A stretch of DNA of 64,000 nt from assembly GCF_000801105.2 (NCBI RefSeq), contig NC_079519.1, positions 6,942,668 through 7,006,667 of the forward strand, read 5' to 3'. The notes under the pieces were generated by a model that saw only the letters and a list, made by a program, of their open reading frames with translations, was not told the DNA's origin and ran no database searches. Source of the DNA: Raphanus sativus. Taxonomy: Eukaryota; Streptophyta; Magnoliopsida; Brassicales; Brassicaceae. The position numbers and the translations under genes are program-made. The first letter of the stretch is position 1. Every line of letters begins with the position of its first letter. Below are positions 24,072 to 36,324 of this stretch, piece after piece.

Positions 24072-26530
24072 TTAAGCCAAAAGATTAGCCAGAACGGGAC
24101 GCTGATGACAAACGGCTCGCAACGGCACGAGCTTACGCATAGCCATCCCTGGATTCTCGGCCATATCAATTTCCTCGCCGTTAACTTTTTCCCAGTCAAA
24201 GCATTGAATCAACGATCCCAAAGCCAACAACACCATCCTCTGTCCTAAAGCCGCACCAGGACACGTCCTTCTTCCATTCCCAAACATCATAAGCTTATTA
24301 GTGTTCGCAGCTTCTTTGTCTTCAAACCGCTCTGGCATGAACCTCTCAGGCTCATCCCATAGCTTCGGATCTCTATGGATGGCCCAAGCATTCACTAGTA
24401 CGATGCTGCCACGAGGTACGTCGTATCCGCCAATCTTGAGGTCTTCAGAAGGACAACGGGGGACAAGGAGTGGTGCGGCAGGACATAACCGGAAGGTCTC
24501 GGAAACTATGTTTTGGAGATAAGGGAGATTCACAATGTCCGGTTCGTCGACCAAACGTTCATGTCCAATCTTATCATCTATCTCGGCTTTCGCCTTCTTC
24601 AACACTTCAGGATTTTTTAACAAACTCGCCATCGCCCATTCTAGCGTCACGGCTGCGGTATCCGTCCCCGCAAGCATCATGCTCTGTATTACATTCAAAA
24701 TGTTAGTTCACACATATTTTGTAAAGATAAATTAAATAGTAAAATACATTAAGAGAGCATGATAAATCAATGTTATTCAAACATGTATTTTAGAAATTTA
24801 TTTAAAATCCACTATTACTGGACTTGACATTTAGTTAAATATTGTGAAATTCAATTTTGAAAATATTTTAAATTGTAGAATTTTAAAGTTTTCATTTGAT
24901 TTTATAGTGTTTGGATAGAATTTCTTAGTTAAAAATATTAAAACTCAAATCTCATACTTATTGGTAATATTTTAGAATGGTTAAACAAAGATCATTTTAA
25001 ACTCTTTAATTCTTATAAAATCAACTAAAAACTTCTTATAAATCAAATTACCTTACACCCTATATATCTCTCTTTGTTAAAGATATATGTTTCAGAGCTT
25101 TTATGCATACTAATGAAATAAAATAAATTTTGATTATAAATAAAATTTTATATGATTATCTATTTTAAATAGTTTTAAACTAATAAAATTTGAAATAGTA
25201 TAATTAATTTTTCCCAAGTTTATAACTTACCACTACTAGCTAGTAAAAATTTCTTTAGAAACCGCAAAATATTATTTTTCAAACAAGTTTTTCCAGAAAA
25301 TATGTGTATCTTTAATTTCTAAAACAGATGTAGTAATATATTAAAGTTTGATATGAAGAAATATTCATTCGAACTTGTAAACGCATGCTACAAATTAAGA
25401 AATACAAAAAGGGATAATTTATATGATTATTTAGGTTTATATGTATGAGAAAACTTACGAGCATCAGGCCTTTGATCGTGACGTCACTGTAATACTTGGG
25501 TTGGTCTACTTGTAAAGACAACAAATGACTAAGCATTGTGTTGCTCTCTCCGTCTCGTCTGCAATCGTCGAGCAGTCGCTGCAAGAAATTGTCCATGGCT
25601 TCGCCGAGTGCTTTCACTTTCTTCTCGTAGCCATGTCCGAAAACTTTGAGAATTGGTAGATAATCTCCTGGATGGCTCGCACCACTGTTGTCGTTGATCT
25701 GCGTCACTAGTTTCTTGAATAGGTCCGCTTCTTCCTTGTTGTGAACCTTTGAGAAATAATTCATCTTAATTAGCCAAAATATTCCACATCGAATGACTTT
25801 TCATGCATGAGAAGTAGTAAACACAATACAGAACATGTCCAACTGTCCATGTTAGGTATTAATATTTAATATTTTGTACAAGAATAGAATAGTAAAAGAT
25901 TAGTGAATTCAAAGGTATCAATCATTATTTTATAATTATTTAAATGAAACGAACCTGGTCTCCGTAGTAACGTCTCCCAGTGACCATACGGACGATATTA
26001 TTGAACGTCAAATCTCCAAGAAGAGGCTCAAGCTCAACGACACGGCCATTATACTCACGTGAGAGTTTCATGAGCAACCGTCGGATCTCGTCTTTACGAA
26101 CGGAGAGGAAGCCAGTGAGACGGTTAGAGGAAAGGATCTCAAGAGAGCAAATACGGCGGAGATTACGCCAATGATCGCCATAAGCGGCGGTCCCGATCGT
26201 GGTGTAGTCGTAAGCGACGTATTTAGCTGTCAGAAAATGCGGCCGGTTCGTTAAAATAACGTCGTTCTGACCAGTAAAGCATTCTCTGACGAGGGGCAAA
26301 GAAGAGATCACAACGACTTGGCGAGAGCCGTAACGTAGGGAGAAGATGTCACCGTACTTCTCCGCAAAACGACGGAAGAGACGGTGCACCGGTGGTTTCA
26401 CTAGGTGGAGGTTGCCGACGATGGGAAAGGGAGTTGGTCCTGGTGGGAGATTGAAACGCTTGGATGAGAATAAGAATATGTAAGCTAGTAGAAATAATAC
26501 GAGTGGTAACAGGACCAAAATGTAATCCAT
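24072..26530 (-). CDS. CYP81F2: Cytochrome P450 CYP81F2, indole glucosinolate 4-hydroxylase
   Basis: ER-anchored monooxygenase that in Arabidopsis hydroxylates indol-3-ylmethyl glucosinolate at ring position 4, a step to 4-methoxy-I3M needed for pathogen and aphid defence. Three exons on the minus strand (26530-25955, 25746-25459, 24683-24072) give 491 residues, the length of Arabidopsis CYP81F2. Seen: N-terminal membrane helix ([17 protein letters not shown]), hinge [10 protein letters not shown]-helix AGTDT (residues 293-297), ExxR (E350-TFR), PERF, and heme loop [10 protein letters not shown] with Cys429. Sequence is near-identical to At5g57220 in memory (e.g. [20 protein letters not shown]). 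Intron 2 is enlarged (775 bp, AT-rich). Both frames are open, so the gene looks functional. A close CYP81F paralogue cannot be excluded, but synteny favours F2. Confidence 0.93.
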
Positions 26531-26790
26531 TTGATTCTTTCTTTTTTGGTTTAGTTAACAAAATGTTGTTTTTATTTTTTTAAGTCGAAGCTAACAAATC
26601 TTTAAGTGATAAAGGTTGATAGTCTATGTCTATATATATATGGGTTGGTTTGTGACGAAATAGATATAAATAAGAGTGCATGTTTGAACGTTGACTCATT
26701 ATTTCTTTTGTTTGTTTTTTTCTTATTTTTATTGTACGTAGTGATACCTTGTTTTATACGACTTTTCTTTGACTTTGACAGGTTCTTTGT
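26531..26790 (-). promoter_or_regulatory. CYP81F2 promoter with TATA run and W-box-like motifs
   Basis: A TATATATATA run lies at about 26630-26641, some 100 bp before the ATG. TTGAC cores occur at about 26692 (TTGACTC) and 26773 (TTGACA). The first fits the W-box consensus TTGAC[C/T] bound by WRKY factors; Arabidopsis CYP81F2 is known to respond to WRKY33 and MYB51. Binding here is inferred from motif only. Confidence 0.45.
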
Positions 26791-27475
26791 GTATATACTA
26801 ATATGTGGGTTTTATCATGACGATTCACTAGAAAAAGGTTGGTACATGCGAACTCTCCTCGAAATTTCCAACATCCTGTGTTAGCTTTGATATTTCGATG
26901 CAAAGATGCGGTGAATCTAGAGCGGTACTATCCGCAAACGAAATTTTAAACGAAATTTTTATGATTTGCAGCGGTTATTGGCGTTTTAAAATAATCATAA
27001 AAAATGTTATAAATTATTTTAAACCGCTCTAAATATTTTAAAATCAAAAGCTGGTATCAATTAAAGTTGGGTCAATTAGGGGAATGGGCAACTTTTAAGT
27101 TTGAATTAGGAAAATAGGTCAACTCAAGTTTATATTAGGCAATTGGGCAACCTAGTAGAGAGAGAATAAATTTATGACATTTTTAACCTTTTTGCCTATT
27201 AAAATTGGCAAGCTGGAAAAGTAATTTCGTGGGACCCAAAATCCACTTTGCCTATAAAAAATAATTTTTTTCCCACTAACTTTTAACAACTAACTTTTGT
27301 GGACCCCATAAACATTCTTTATTCATTAAACTTTTGGATCATATTTAATATTTAAAAATCATATATGAGCAACTACTTTTAATATAATACATATTTTTTC
27401 ATATATAAAGTCAACATAAATCTATACGAATTAATATAAAATCGATGTAAACTCTAAAATTTATGAAAGTTACCC

Positions 27476-27669
27476 AATAAATTATACATTTTGACTCATA
27501 AAAGAAACTTTCATATTTATGAAATCTACCCAAATAAATGATAATTCATAAAATTATGTAAATTTATGGATAATTATCATAAATTTGAGTAAATTTAATA
27601 AACTTGGAAACCTTCATAGATCCTTCATTTTTTGCCAAAATGGCAGGAAAACAAATTTGTCTACATTTA
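27476..27669 (+). repeat. Internal direct repeat of the Mutator-like element, copy 1
   Basis: The block AATAAATTATACATTTTGAC...ACAAATTTGTCTACATTTA recurs at 29097-29297 with a few differences. It shares CATAAAAGAAACTTTCATA and TTAATAAACTTGGAAACCT. Confidence 0.7.
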
Positions 27670-28124
27670 ATTTTAATATAGTTGGGTAAATTTAATAAAT
27701 TTGGAAACCTACGTGAATCTTACATTTTTTTTGGTCAAAATTGATCTCACACTTTTTGTTTTTGCCAAAAATAGAAACACTCACGAAATGCTACATTTTT
27801 TTCCCAAAAATAAAATGACAAATTGGGATCTGGCAGCAAAGTGCATTCGTTATAATTTTTATGTTTATAAAATGACAAAAATTGTTAATGAAATGACAAA
27901 TTTGTTAATAAAATGACAAACCCTACACTTTTCACGATGAACTGATCTAATAACTTTAATTTTCAAGGATCATATCTACTTGCTAGAACCAATATAATCC
28001 CATATTGAGTACAACCTGCAGATTTCCAATCATCCCAAGTTCTTGATTAGTCATAGGTAGAGCCGTGCTTATAATCTATTGAAAAATATATCCGCTATAG
28101 TGCTATTTCACCCCAAAAAATAGA

Positions 28125-28884
28125 GTTATCCTTAGGTTCACCCCTAGAGTGAACATTTAGGTTCACCCAACCAATAGGAATCAAGTATTTCATAATTAAT
28201 ATTTTTTAAAAAGAAAAGAAAATATTGTCAAGTTATATTATGTTTTTAAAATAAATAAAATAAAAACAAATAAAAATAATAGCCGTTACAAAAAATGAAT
28301 TTTTGAAAACTATTTTTAATATCGTCAAAAAACACTAAACCCTAAACCCTAAATCCTAAACCCTAAACCCTTGGGTATACCCTAAACCCTTGGATAATTT
28401 TAAACTCTAAACCCTAAACCCTAAATTCTAAACCCTAAACCCTAAATCCTAAACCCTTGGGTATACTCTAAACCCTTGGATAATTTTAAACTCTAAACCC
28501 TAAATTCTAAACCCTAAACTCTTGGATAAATCATAAACACTTGGATAATCTTAAATTCTAAATCAAAAACACTAAACACTAAAACATTAAATCTTAAAAA
28601 TACTATTATGGTTTAATGTTTTTAATTTAGGGTTTAGTATTTATCCAAGGGTTTAGGATTTAGAGTTTAGAGTTTAGTGTTTTGTTGACGAAATTAAAAT
28701 CTTTTTAAAAATCTTTTTTTTTTGCATATATTATTATTTTTATTTTTAATATTTTTATTTTAAAAATGTAATATAACTCGACAATATTTTGTTTACTTTT
28801 TTAAAAGATATCAATTGTGAAATGAGTGATTTCTATTGGTTGGTGAACCTTAAGGTTTACTCTAGGGGTACACCAAGATTAAGT
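28125..28884. mobile_element. Foldback element with telomere-like interior, copy 1
   Basis: Inverted ends: GAGTTATCCTTAGGTTCACC...CCAACCAATAGGAATCA at the left and GATTTCTATTGGTTGGTGAA...CTCTAGGGGTACACCAAG at the right. The arms run for about 150 bp including TGTCAAGTTATATTATGTTT and its inverse. The interior carries CCCTAAA-like repeats. A second family member lies at 53343-54108. Confidence 0.75.
28331..28580 (+). repeat. Degenerate CCCTAAA (telomere-like) repeats
   Basis: Around 15 imperfect CCCTAAA units mixed with CTTGGGTATACCCTAAA and CTTGGATAATTTTAAACTCT blocks; an approximately 110-bp segment is repeated. They lie inside a foldback element, so they are transposon sequence and not a former chromosome end. 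Confidence 0.7.
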
Positions 28885-29096
28885 CCAAAAAATATAGGAT
28901 AATTTTGTGCCTCCATGTCAAGTATCTAGTGATTTTTATGTCTTAAGAAGTTAAGACTCAACCTGAGTTTGACCAAATTCTCTCGCATAAACTTCTTATC
29001 TTAAATATTTAAAATCATCAACAAAACACTAAACATAAACTCCTAAACTCTAAACCATGAATCCTAAATCCGGAACCCTTGGGTAAATCCAGAATC

Positions 29097-29297
29097 CGAA
29101 TAAATTATACATTTTGACCCATAAAAGAAACTTTCATATTTATGAAATTTATCCAAATAAATGATAAATTATTCATAAAATTATATAAATTTATGGGTAA
29201 TTTTCATAAATCTGGGTAAATTTAATAAACTTGGAAACCTACATGGATCTTTCATTTTTTGTCAAAATGGTAGGAAGAACAAATTTGTCTACATTTA
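29097..29297 (+). repeat. Internal direct repeat of the Mutator-like element, copy 2
   Basis: Second copy of the 27476-27669 block. It is followed by a partial repeat of CCTAAACTCTAAACC...CCTAAATCCGGAAC (29041-29080 and about 29338-29372), so part of the element has duplicated by segments of about 300 bp. Confidence 0.65.
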
Positions 29298-29496
29298 TCT
29301 TAAATATTAAAAACCATCAACAAAACACAAAACCTAAAATCCTAAACTCTAAACCTTGAATCCTAAATCCGGAACTCTTGGGTAAATCCAGAACCATTGG
29401 GTAAATCCAGAATCCGAAACAATCTGGAACCCTTGGGTAAATCCGGAACCCTATGCCTAACGTTTAATACAATCTAATTCACTATAACTCAAGAAA

Positions 29497-29880
29497 TAAG
29501 TATACGTATACATAAGATGTACGAATATCTAAGGTGTACGAATATATAAGGTGTACGTATACATAAGTATACATAAGGTGTACGAATACCTTAGGTGTAC
29601 AAATACCTAAGGTGTACGAATACCTAAGGTATACAGAAGGTGTACGAATACATAAGGTGTACGAATATCAACATAACCCATCTAATACTTAAGATGTACA
29701 AATACATAAGGTGTACATATACATAAGTATACATAAGGTGTACAAATACATAAAATATACGAATACCAACATAACCCATCGAATACTTAAGGTGTACGAA
29801 TACAGAAGTATATGTATACATAAGTATACATATATTTAAGGTATACGAATACATCGGTGTACGAATACATAACATCTATG
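29497..29880. repeat. Minisatellite of ATACATAAGGTGTACGA units
   Basis: More than a dozen variants of AAGGTGTACGAATACATAAG and AAGTATACATAAGGTGTAC in tandem. The open frame it creates on the minus strand (MYTYTSVFVHL-type repeats) follows from the repeat and not from a gene. Confidence 0.8.
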
Positions 29881-31895
29881 AATACCTTTTGTTTATATCC
29901 CTTATTGCATTGGAGAGTTTAAATACATATTAAGTATAAAATTTAAATACATCTACGAATACAACGAGAGCACAGTGCTCTCCAAAACAATTATACGTTA
30001 ATTATTTAGAACTCACATTTTACTCTATATAAAATTTAAATATTTTGCTAATAACCTATTGGTATTATAATCTAAAATTTTGTCAATCTCATTATAGATG
30101 ATCTAATTAACTAAAAGGTGGTAAAAACAATGAAATAATTTATAACAACATTTCATTTGTAAAAGCTGATATACCAAAATATTTTCATTAAATTCAATAA
30201 AATAAATTAACATATTAGTTTAATTGTGTTTTCATATATGTGAAGCACATTCATTTAGACAACATAATTTTTCATATAAAATTTAAGATTGTTTAGAAAT
30301 GAAATGTTGAAATAAATAAGTGAAATACATCTTATAATAAAAAAACTAAACAATTAAATATTTTTTATAATAAAAAGCTAAACAATTAAAAAACTAAACA
30401 ATTAAAGATTAAACAATAAATAATTGACATTAAAGACATCTAAAATGAAATATAATGAAAGATTTCTTTTAAAAAATACATCATATTTTTAATTATGAAA
30501 TATATAATACAGTTACAAAAAAAATCAATAAAATCGAAATAAAATCTAGATAATTTTTCAATAGAAAAAAGACATTTTCTATTAATTGTTTAGTTTTTCT
30601 CAATAAAATCACAGCCATGAAAACTAGAATTTTAGATGGATATAAGATGTTTTAATAGAAAATAGACATTATATTATCTTGTATTATTCAAAGATTTTTT
30701 AAAAACTAAATTATTAAAAGATAATGAAATATAATTTAAACAATTAAAAGATAATGAAATATAATGAAATATTTTTTTAAAAACCAAACAATTAAGAGAA
30801 TGTAATATGTAATACAGTTACAATAAATTTCAATAAAATCGAAATCTAACCTAGATAATTTTTCCCATTAGATTACTTTTAAGAAATCAATTTTTAAATT
30901 TTAATAAACATTTTTAGTATTTATACTTTTAATAATTAATAAATGATATATAGTATTTTTGTATGATATTAAGCATTCATTTTAATCATTTTTAGTGTAT
31001 AAATATTACATTTAGGTGTCATATGTATAAATTTCATAAACAGGGGCTTGGAGTGTACATGAGCGTAATGGTTTCTTATTCTTCAGTTAAAGAAAAAATG
31101 ATTTTTCTTCTTCAGTTAATTTAACTGTAAAGGTGGTGGTGTAGAAAAGAATGAGAGAGAAAAAGAAGATGAGAGGAAAAGAAGGAGAGGGAGATGATTT
31201 TCGTAGATGATGGTTGGTGGTGTGGAAAAGAAGGAGAGAGAAAAAGAAGGAAAGAGAAAAAGAATGAAAGAGGTGGTGTGACAAATTAAAGAATGAGAGA
31301 GGTGATGTGATAAATTTTATTTTAGATATATTTTAATTGAAATGGCAAAGATGTAAATAATGAATCTGACAAAGGTCCCAAAGGATATTTAGACATAAGT
31401 TTACATGGGCAAATGCAAAAAGTTGTCCAATTGGCTAATTTAAACTTGAGATCGCCCAATTCCCTAATTTCAAACTTGCGATTTGCCCAATTTGCCAATT
31501 TTTTCATTAAAGTTTGTAGTTTTCGGTTGCGGAAAAATAAAATTTATTAAAAAATAAAAAATATTCAATAAAATTTTATTTTAGTTTATATTATAAAATT
31601 TGAAAACAACAAATACTTTCTATAATTTTAAAAAATTGTTTAATTATATAAACATATTTTTATTTATTATAATATTATGATTTTTAATACTTTTATAATT
31701 ATATACAATGTAAATGTTACTAATTCATTATTTAACAGTTCTTGAATTTGGTAGTTTCATAAATATTTTACAAATGCACTAATTTTTAACCAATATACTA
31801 GTCATACGAATCTTTTAAAAACTCTTAAAATCGCAACCATCACATCTACAAATATCCGCAATCGCATCTTTAATCGTTGCGGTTATACCGATCAG

Positions 31896-32406
31896 ACTTT
31901 TAACTGTTTTTCTCACTAATATTTATAGGGTGAGTATTTAAAATATTTTTAGATAATTTCAAGATTCTAGATTAATTTTGTGTCTTGTGATGAATTATTT
32001 TTGTTTTGATTCGTATACAATTTTGCCCACAAATTATCATAAATATTAGTTAAACCATAAAATTTAGAATGACGTATATATCACTCAAAATTCTTAAAAA
32101 GTTAAAACTAGTAGAAGTGTCTAAAAAGGTTAGATTTGTTTTAGGAATTTCTCAAGCCGCATACAAGTACAGTAAACAATGAAACCAGACAAACTACGGC
32201 ACTCTATAGCTAGAATTTCTAGTCAATGCCGACATATAAAGAAATTAACCCAAATACAGTGATATTCAGGTCATTACAAAACAAATAATTAAAACGGATA
32301 AGAAAAACTGGTGCATCACTGATTTACTTGCATTGGATTAACACTATCTATAAATAATTTTAATTGGGGACAAAAATATTTTCCCATAGTTGAACCCATC
32401 AAAGAT
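31896..32406. other. AT-rich intergenic DNA
   Basis: No recognisable feature. Confidence 0.5.
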
Positions 32407-32722
32407 ATCAACCGACTAGAAGTGGCCATACCTATTAATATAGATACTAAATTTTATCTTCACCAGTAATTATTAGATTTATTTATATTTATATTAAATT
32501 TTACTTTTATTAACATATTTCAAATACCATGTATTATTATTAGTTTAAACATGGTTTCAACGTTATCAACCGACTAGAAGTGGCCATACCTATTAATATA
32601 GATACTAAATTTTATCTTCACCAGTAATTAATAGATTTATTTATATTTATATTAAATTTTACTTTTATTAACATATTTCAAATACCATGTATTATTATTA
32701 GTTTAAACATGGTTTCAACGTT
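32407..32722 (+). repeat. Perfect-class tandem duplication, 158-bp unit
   Basis: ATCAACCGACTAGAAGTGGC opens both 32407-32564 and 32565-32722. The copies differ at about one position (AATTATTAGA versus AATTAATAGA). ATC follows the second copy, so the duplication is bounded by a 3-bp match. Almost no divergence means a recent event. Confidence 0.93.
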
Positions 32723-35700
32723 ATCTTTGTTAATAATTATTTGATTATTATATCATAAAAGCTATATATAATATGTTTAATAAAATATTTAGGTAGCATA
32801 TAGTGTTACAGCCACAATTAAACAATGAAAAATTTAATTCAAGAGACAAGATAGATACAAACAAATAATTATATTTTATTAAAAATCGGCTAAACAATTT
32901 ATTATAAAATTTTCTTATCAATTTTATTCATTTTGTTAATATCCTAACAGCTGTTATCGAAAGATTCCTGATCTACCTAAATTTGTTTCTCTATCGTCGT
33001 ATACTTCAACAACTGCTTCATCACGATTCAAAGACACCCAAAAAGATTTTCATCATTCCTCTGTAGCAATAGTCTAGTGTCTTATAAAATAAACATGACT
33101 CCATAGTTATTTTATAGTGATCTCCATATTTCCAAAACACTTGTCCAAAGAACCGTAAATATATGGATAATTTCTATATTAATAAGTATACTTTTCTTTT
33201 CTTTGAATTGTATTTCTCCGTTGAAGCTTTTTGGAGCCAGTTTTGGGAGTGTGTTCGTCCAAACTATCATCTTCAGCTATATTTTCCGTCGCTTTTAATG
33301 ACCAAGAAGAGTTGGCTTAGGGAAATATAATTGTCGATTATTCTAGTTATTTTAACTTTATTGATCATTATTATTGGTTTGCTTTGGACTTAATCTCAGT
33401 TTTTAAGGGTTTTTAATTTTTTTGCGATTATATATATATATATATATATTACATATATATGTTTAGAATTTTAATGGGTGAAACTCTATTGAAGGTGCTC
33501 TAATGTCTTTATAGTTTGCACTATTTTTAAAAATTCTGATTGGTGGCAGCTGATTCATGTTGGACCAAGTAGATCCACCACTGACACTGACACTAGTTTA
33601 TTCCAAGCTACTATTAATTACAAAGTTGCCCCCTTTCGGACTACTCAAACACGGCTGCTCGTTAAATATATAATATAAGAATAATTGTTGGCCGAAGGTG
33701 ACGACGAATGTTCAATTACTTAGAAATTAAGTTATTTTATACAAATAGTTGACAAAATAAAGAAGAAATATAGTATTTATGTTTAGTGAAGTGCATAAAT
33801 CGTAAAGTCTGCGATATGCAATCGGCTGGCGCCCGCCACTGCATACCTCGTCAACAAAAAGTAATATAAAAATAATAAGTTACTTTTGCTCATAACATAA
33901 ATCTTATAAAAATAATTTTAGTGATTTTATTTATGGGATCATAACATAAATGTATAAGACATAGTTTACTAATTTTTATTTACGGGATCATAACATAAAC
34001 GTATAAGGAATAATTTTGTGAAGTATAAATCTTTCCTTACAACTTTTACTGCATGTTATTTAGCAAAAAAAAAAAAAACTTCTACTGCATGTTGGCCCTA
34101 AGAAACTATGAAAATTTGTCGAGAGCGGGATGCTGTGTTGTTTCAATATCGTTGAAAAAGTGGTTTCTGAAAAGAGATAAGGTTGACTCCAGAGTTTAGA
34201 ACCAAAAATAATTGATCGGTTTTGGTCACCTGTGAATCTTTTTTTTGTTTGACAAAGTCACCTGTGTAACTTGATATTTGAGAAGAAGACGACTTTACAT
34301 TATGTGTGCGTCTCAGATTATTTACGATTATGTTCAAAAAAATTACTAATTATGTATTTAACAATATAAAAGAATAATTCAGAAGTTTATAGTTCTATTT
34401 GTATATATTTGACGTCTCTTTTAAAATTATAAACTTTAAATTTTGTAATATATCTAAATTTTTAAAATTTCAAATTTCAAATTATAATTCATATATTTAG
34501 TTTTAATTTTTTTAATCTTTTTATTTATTTATAAACTTTATTTCTATTCGCTTTATTTGCTCATTCTATTATACGATCCTGCATGTGATTTATCACCATA
34601 GAAAAATGAAAAAATATCATTTCTAGATACAAAACTTCCTTTATCTATGAGCAAAAATTATGTACTTTATTTTGCAACAGTAATTAAAAGGGTTGATGGG
34701 AATTCGTTTTTCATAGAATTGGTTAATTTAAAAGCAGAGAGATTTTTAAATCTCCATGGTTTTTGCAAGATTTGTAGAGATTTTGTTAAGTTTGTAGAGA
34801 AGTTTGTGTATTTATAAAATCCACAGAAGTTATAAATTTTACAATATATATACCCTTTTAAAAATTGATACTAATGAGTGAAATTATTAATAATAGTCAT
34901 CCAAGTAGCACTTTATTCTAGTCCTCAGTATATTATCCAAATTCTTAAAACAAACCAGAACCAAACCGAAAAAACTGAAATCGAATTTGGACCAGAATTT
35001 ATAGACACTTGAATCATTCATATTTCTCTAAATAAAAAATACTGATCCGGAATCAAAACAAAAATTAAACGGGTATCCATATATCTTAAATATAATAAAA
35101 TATTAATTATTTTTAATTTTAAAATAACAGTATATAAAATATAATATAGAAATCGTAAATTTTTTAAAACTCCATATTACCCAAATATTTTTTGAGTTTT
35201 TAGGATTTAATTCAGATTTTCTGATTATTTTTGTTTTTCGACTTTAAACCGAACCAAACTGAAACCATTTTTAATTTCATTATGTTTGAAATTTTTTTAA
35301 AAAACAAAAATTATACTCAAACATTATATTATCTGAATGATCCGAGCCAAAAATGTGATTCCTAAACGGATCATAAACACTCCAACTCAAATAATCTAAA
35401 ATCCAAAAAGTTCATATCCGATCTAACCGTAAACCTGACTATTATATTCAAAAATATATAATTAATAAAAATTAAAACTTTTGAATAATAATATATTTTG
35501 AATGAAATTTAACCAAATCAAAAAATATTTATGATTTTAAAAATACATTAGAGTCTATAAATTAATAACAGTAAATTTCATTAGGATTTTAGATTATATA
35601 AATCAATAATGATAGAGTTTAATAATTATAATAATCAACAAAATTAAATTCCACTAAATTATCTTAAGTATGCGCGCTTATGTTTTTGAAGAGTTAACCG

Positions 35701-36324
35701 ATTTAAACGACTAATCTTTGCACAAATAAATTGTCAAATAATTTTTTTTGTCAAATAAATTATGGTAACTTACACTTGCCAAAATTTTGATAGTAGCAAT
35801 TGCAAATACTAAATTCGTAACATTTTAACTATATTTAAACTTATACTTTTGTCTTTCTGCGGATGATACTTTTTTAAACTTAAACTTATTTTATGTGATT
35901 TTATTAACATTATTATAATTATTCTACTTATTATAATCCTAGTGTGTAATATTTATTTTATGTGATTTAATTAACATCATTATAATTTTTTTTTTGTAAT
36001 TTATCTTGTTAATAATTTGGTTCATATTATAATCAGTTTAAATTTAATGTTTATAATTAGTGTCAAACATTAATGCTCATATAATATATATTTTGATCAT
36101 TTTCATAATATATATTTATCATTAACTGTAAAATGTATAATGTTTATATATATATATATAATATTATGTAATAAATATTATTGAATTATTGATTATTATG
36201 TTACTTAAATAATATAAAGTTTTATTATATTGTAGATTAGTGCATATAAAATAACATATGTTTCTAACATATAAAAATATGAATAAATTATGTGTCATAT
36301 TGATATATGGTGTTTTATACATCA
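32723..36324. other. AT-rich intergenic DNA with three micro-insertions and a (TA)n tract
   Basis: No gene. A (TA)n microsatellite lies at 33428-33450. Micro-insertions with flanking duplications: 34042-34093 (ACTTYTACTGCATGTT), 34225-34266 (GTCACCTGTG) and 35731-35759 (TTGTCAAATAA around a T run). The part from about 34930 to 35460 has C/A-rich AACCGAAC-type motifs as in 47.9-48.6 kb. The rest is featureless to me. Confidence 0.55.

Larger units (their letters stand above)
27060..31514. mobile_element. Mutator-like non-autonomous element, 4,437 bp, nested in the hAT MITE
   Basis: ATTAAAGTT is duplicated at 27060-27068 and 31506-31514. The element 27069-31505 starts GGGTCAATTAGGGGAATGGG. Its right end read inward is GAAAAAATTGGCAAATTGGG, and the two ends align over about 83 bp (shared AAGTTTGAATTAG, CTCAAGTTTA, ATTAGGCAATTGG-type blocks). 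A 9-bp duplication plus long TIRs fits Mutator-like elements. No transposase is visible. The interior holds a foldback element, a 12-20 bp minisatellite and two copies of a 200-bp block (27476-27669 and 29097-29297). Confidence 0.85.
26917..31895. mobile_element. hAT-like MITE interrupted by a 4.4-kb element
   Basis: The outer parts (26917-27068 and 31506-31895) are a second copy of the family at 17457-18050. Matching pieces include ATTTGCAGCGGTTATTGGCG, AAATCAAAAGCTGGT, AACCGCTCTAAA and, at the right, AACCAATATACTAGTCATAC and GTTGCGGTTATACC. The copy is more decayed than the first. It is split at AGCTGGTATCA by the Mutator-like insertion. Confidence 0.72.

Noticed and set aside
28331..28580. 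Interstitial telomere array or chromosome-fusion relic
   Set aside because: The CCCTAAA units are degenerate, mixed with other motifs, and lie inside a foldback transposon that has a second copy at 53.3-54.1 kb.
29624..29875. 83-residue minus-strand open frame
   Set aside because: It is a by-product of a 12-20 bp minisatellite whose units lack stops in this frame; no domain.
29497..29880. CRISPR-like regular repeats
   Set aside because: Units are contiguous variants without unique spacers and the genome is a plant.
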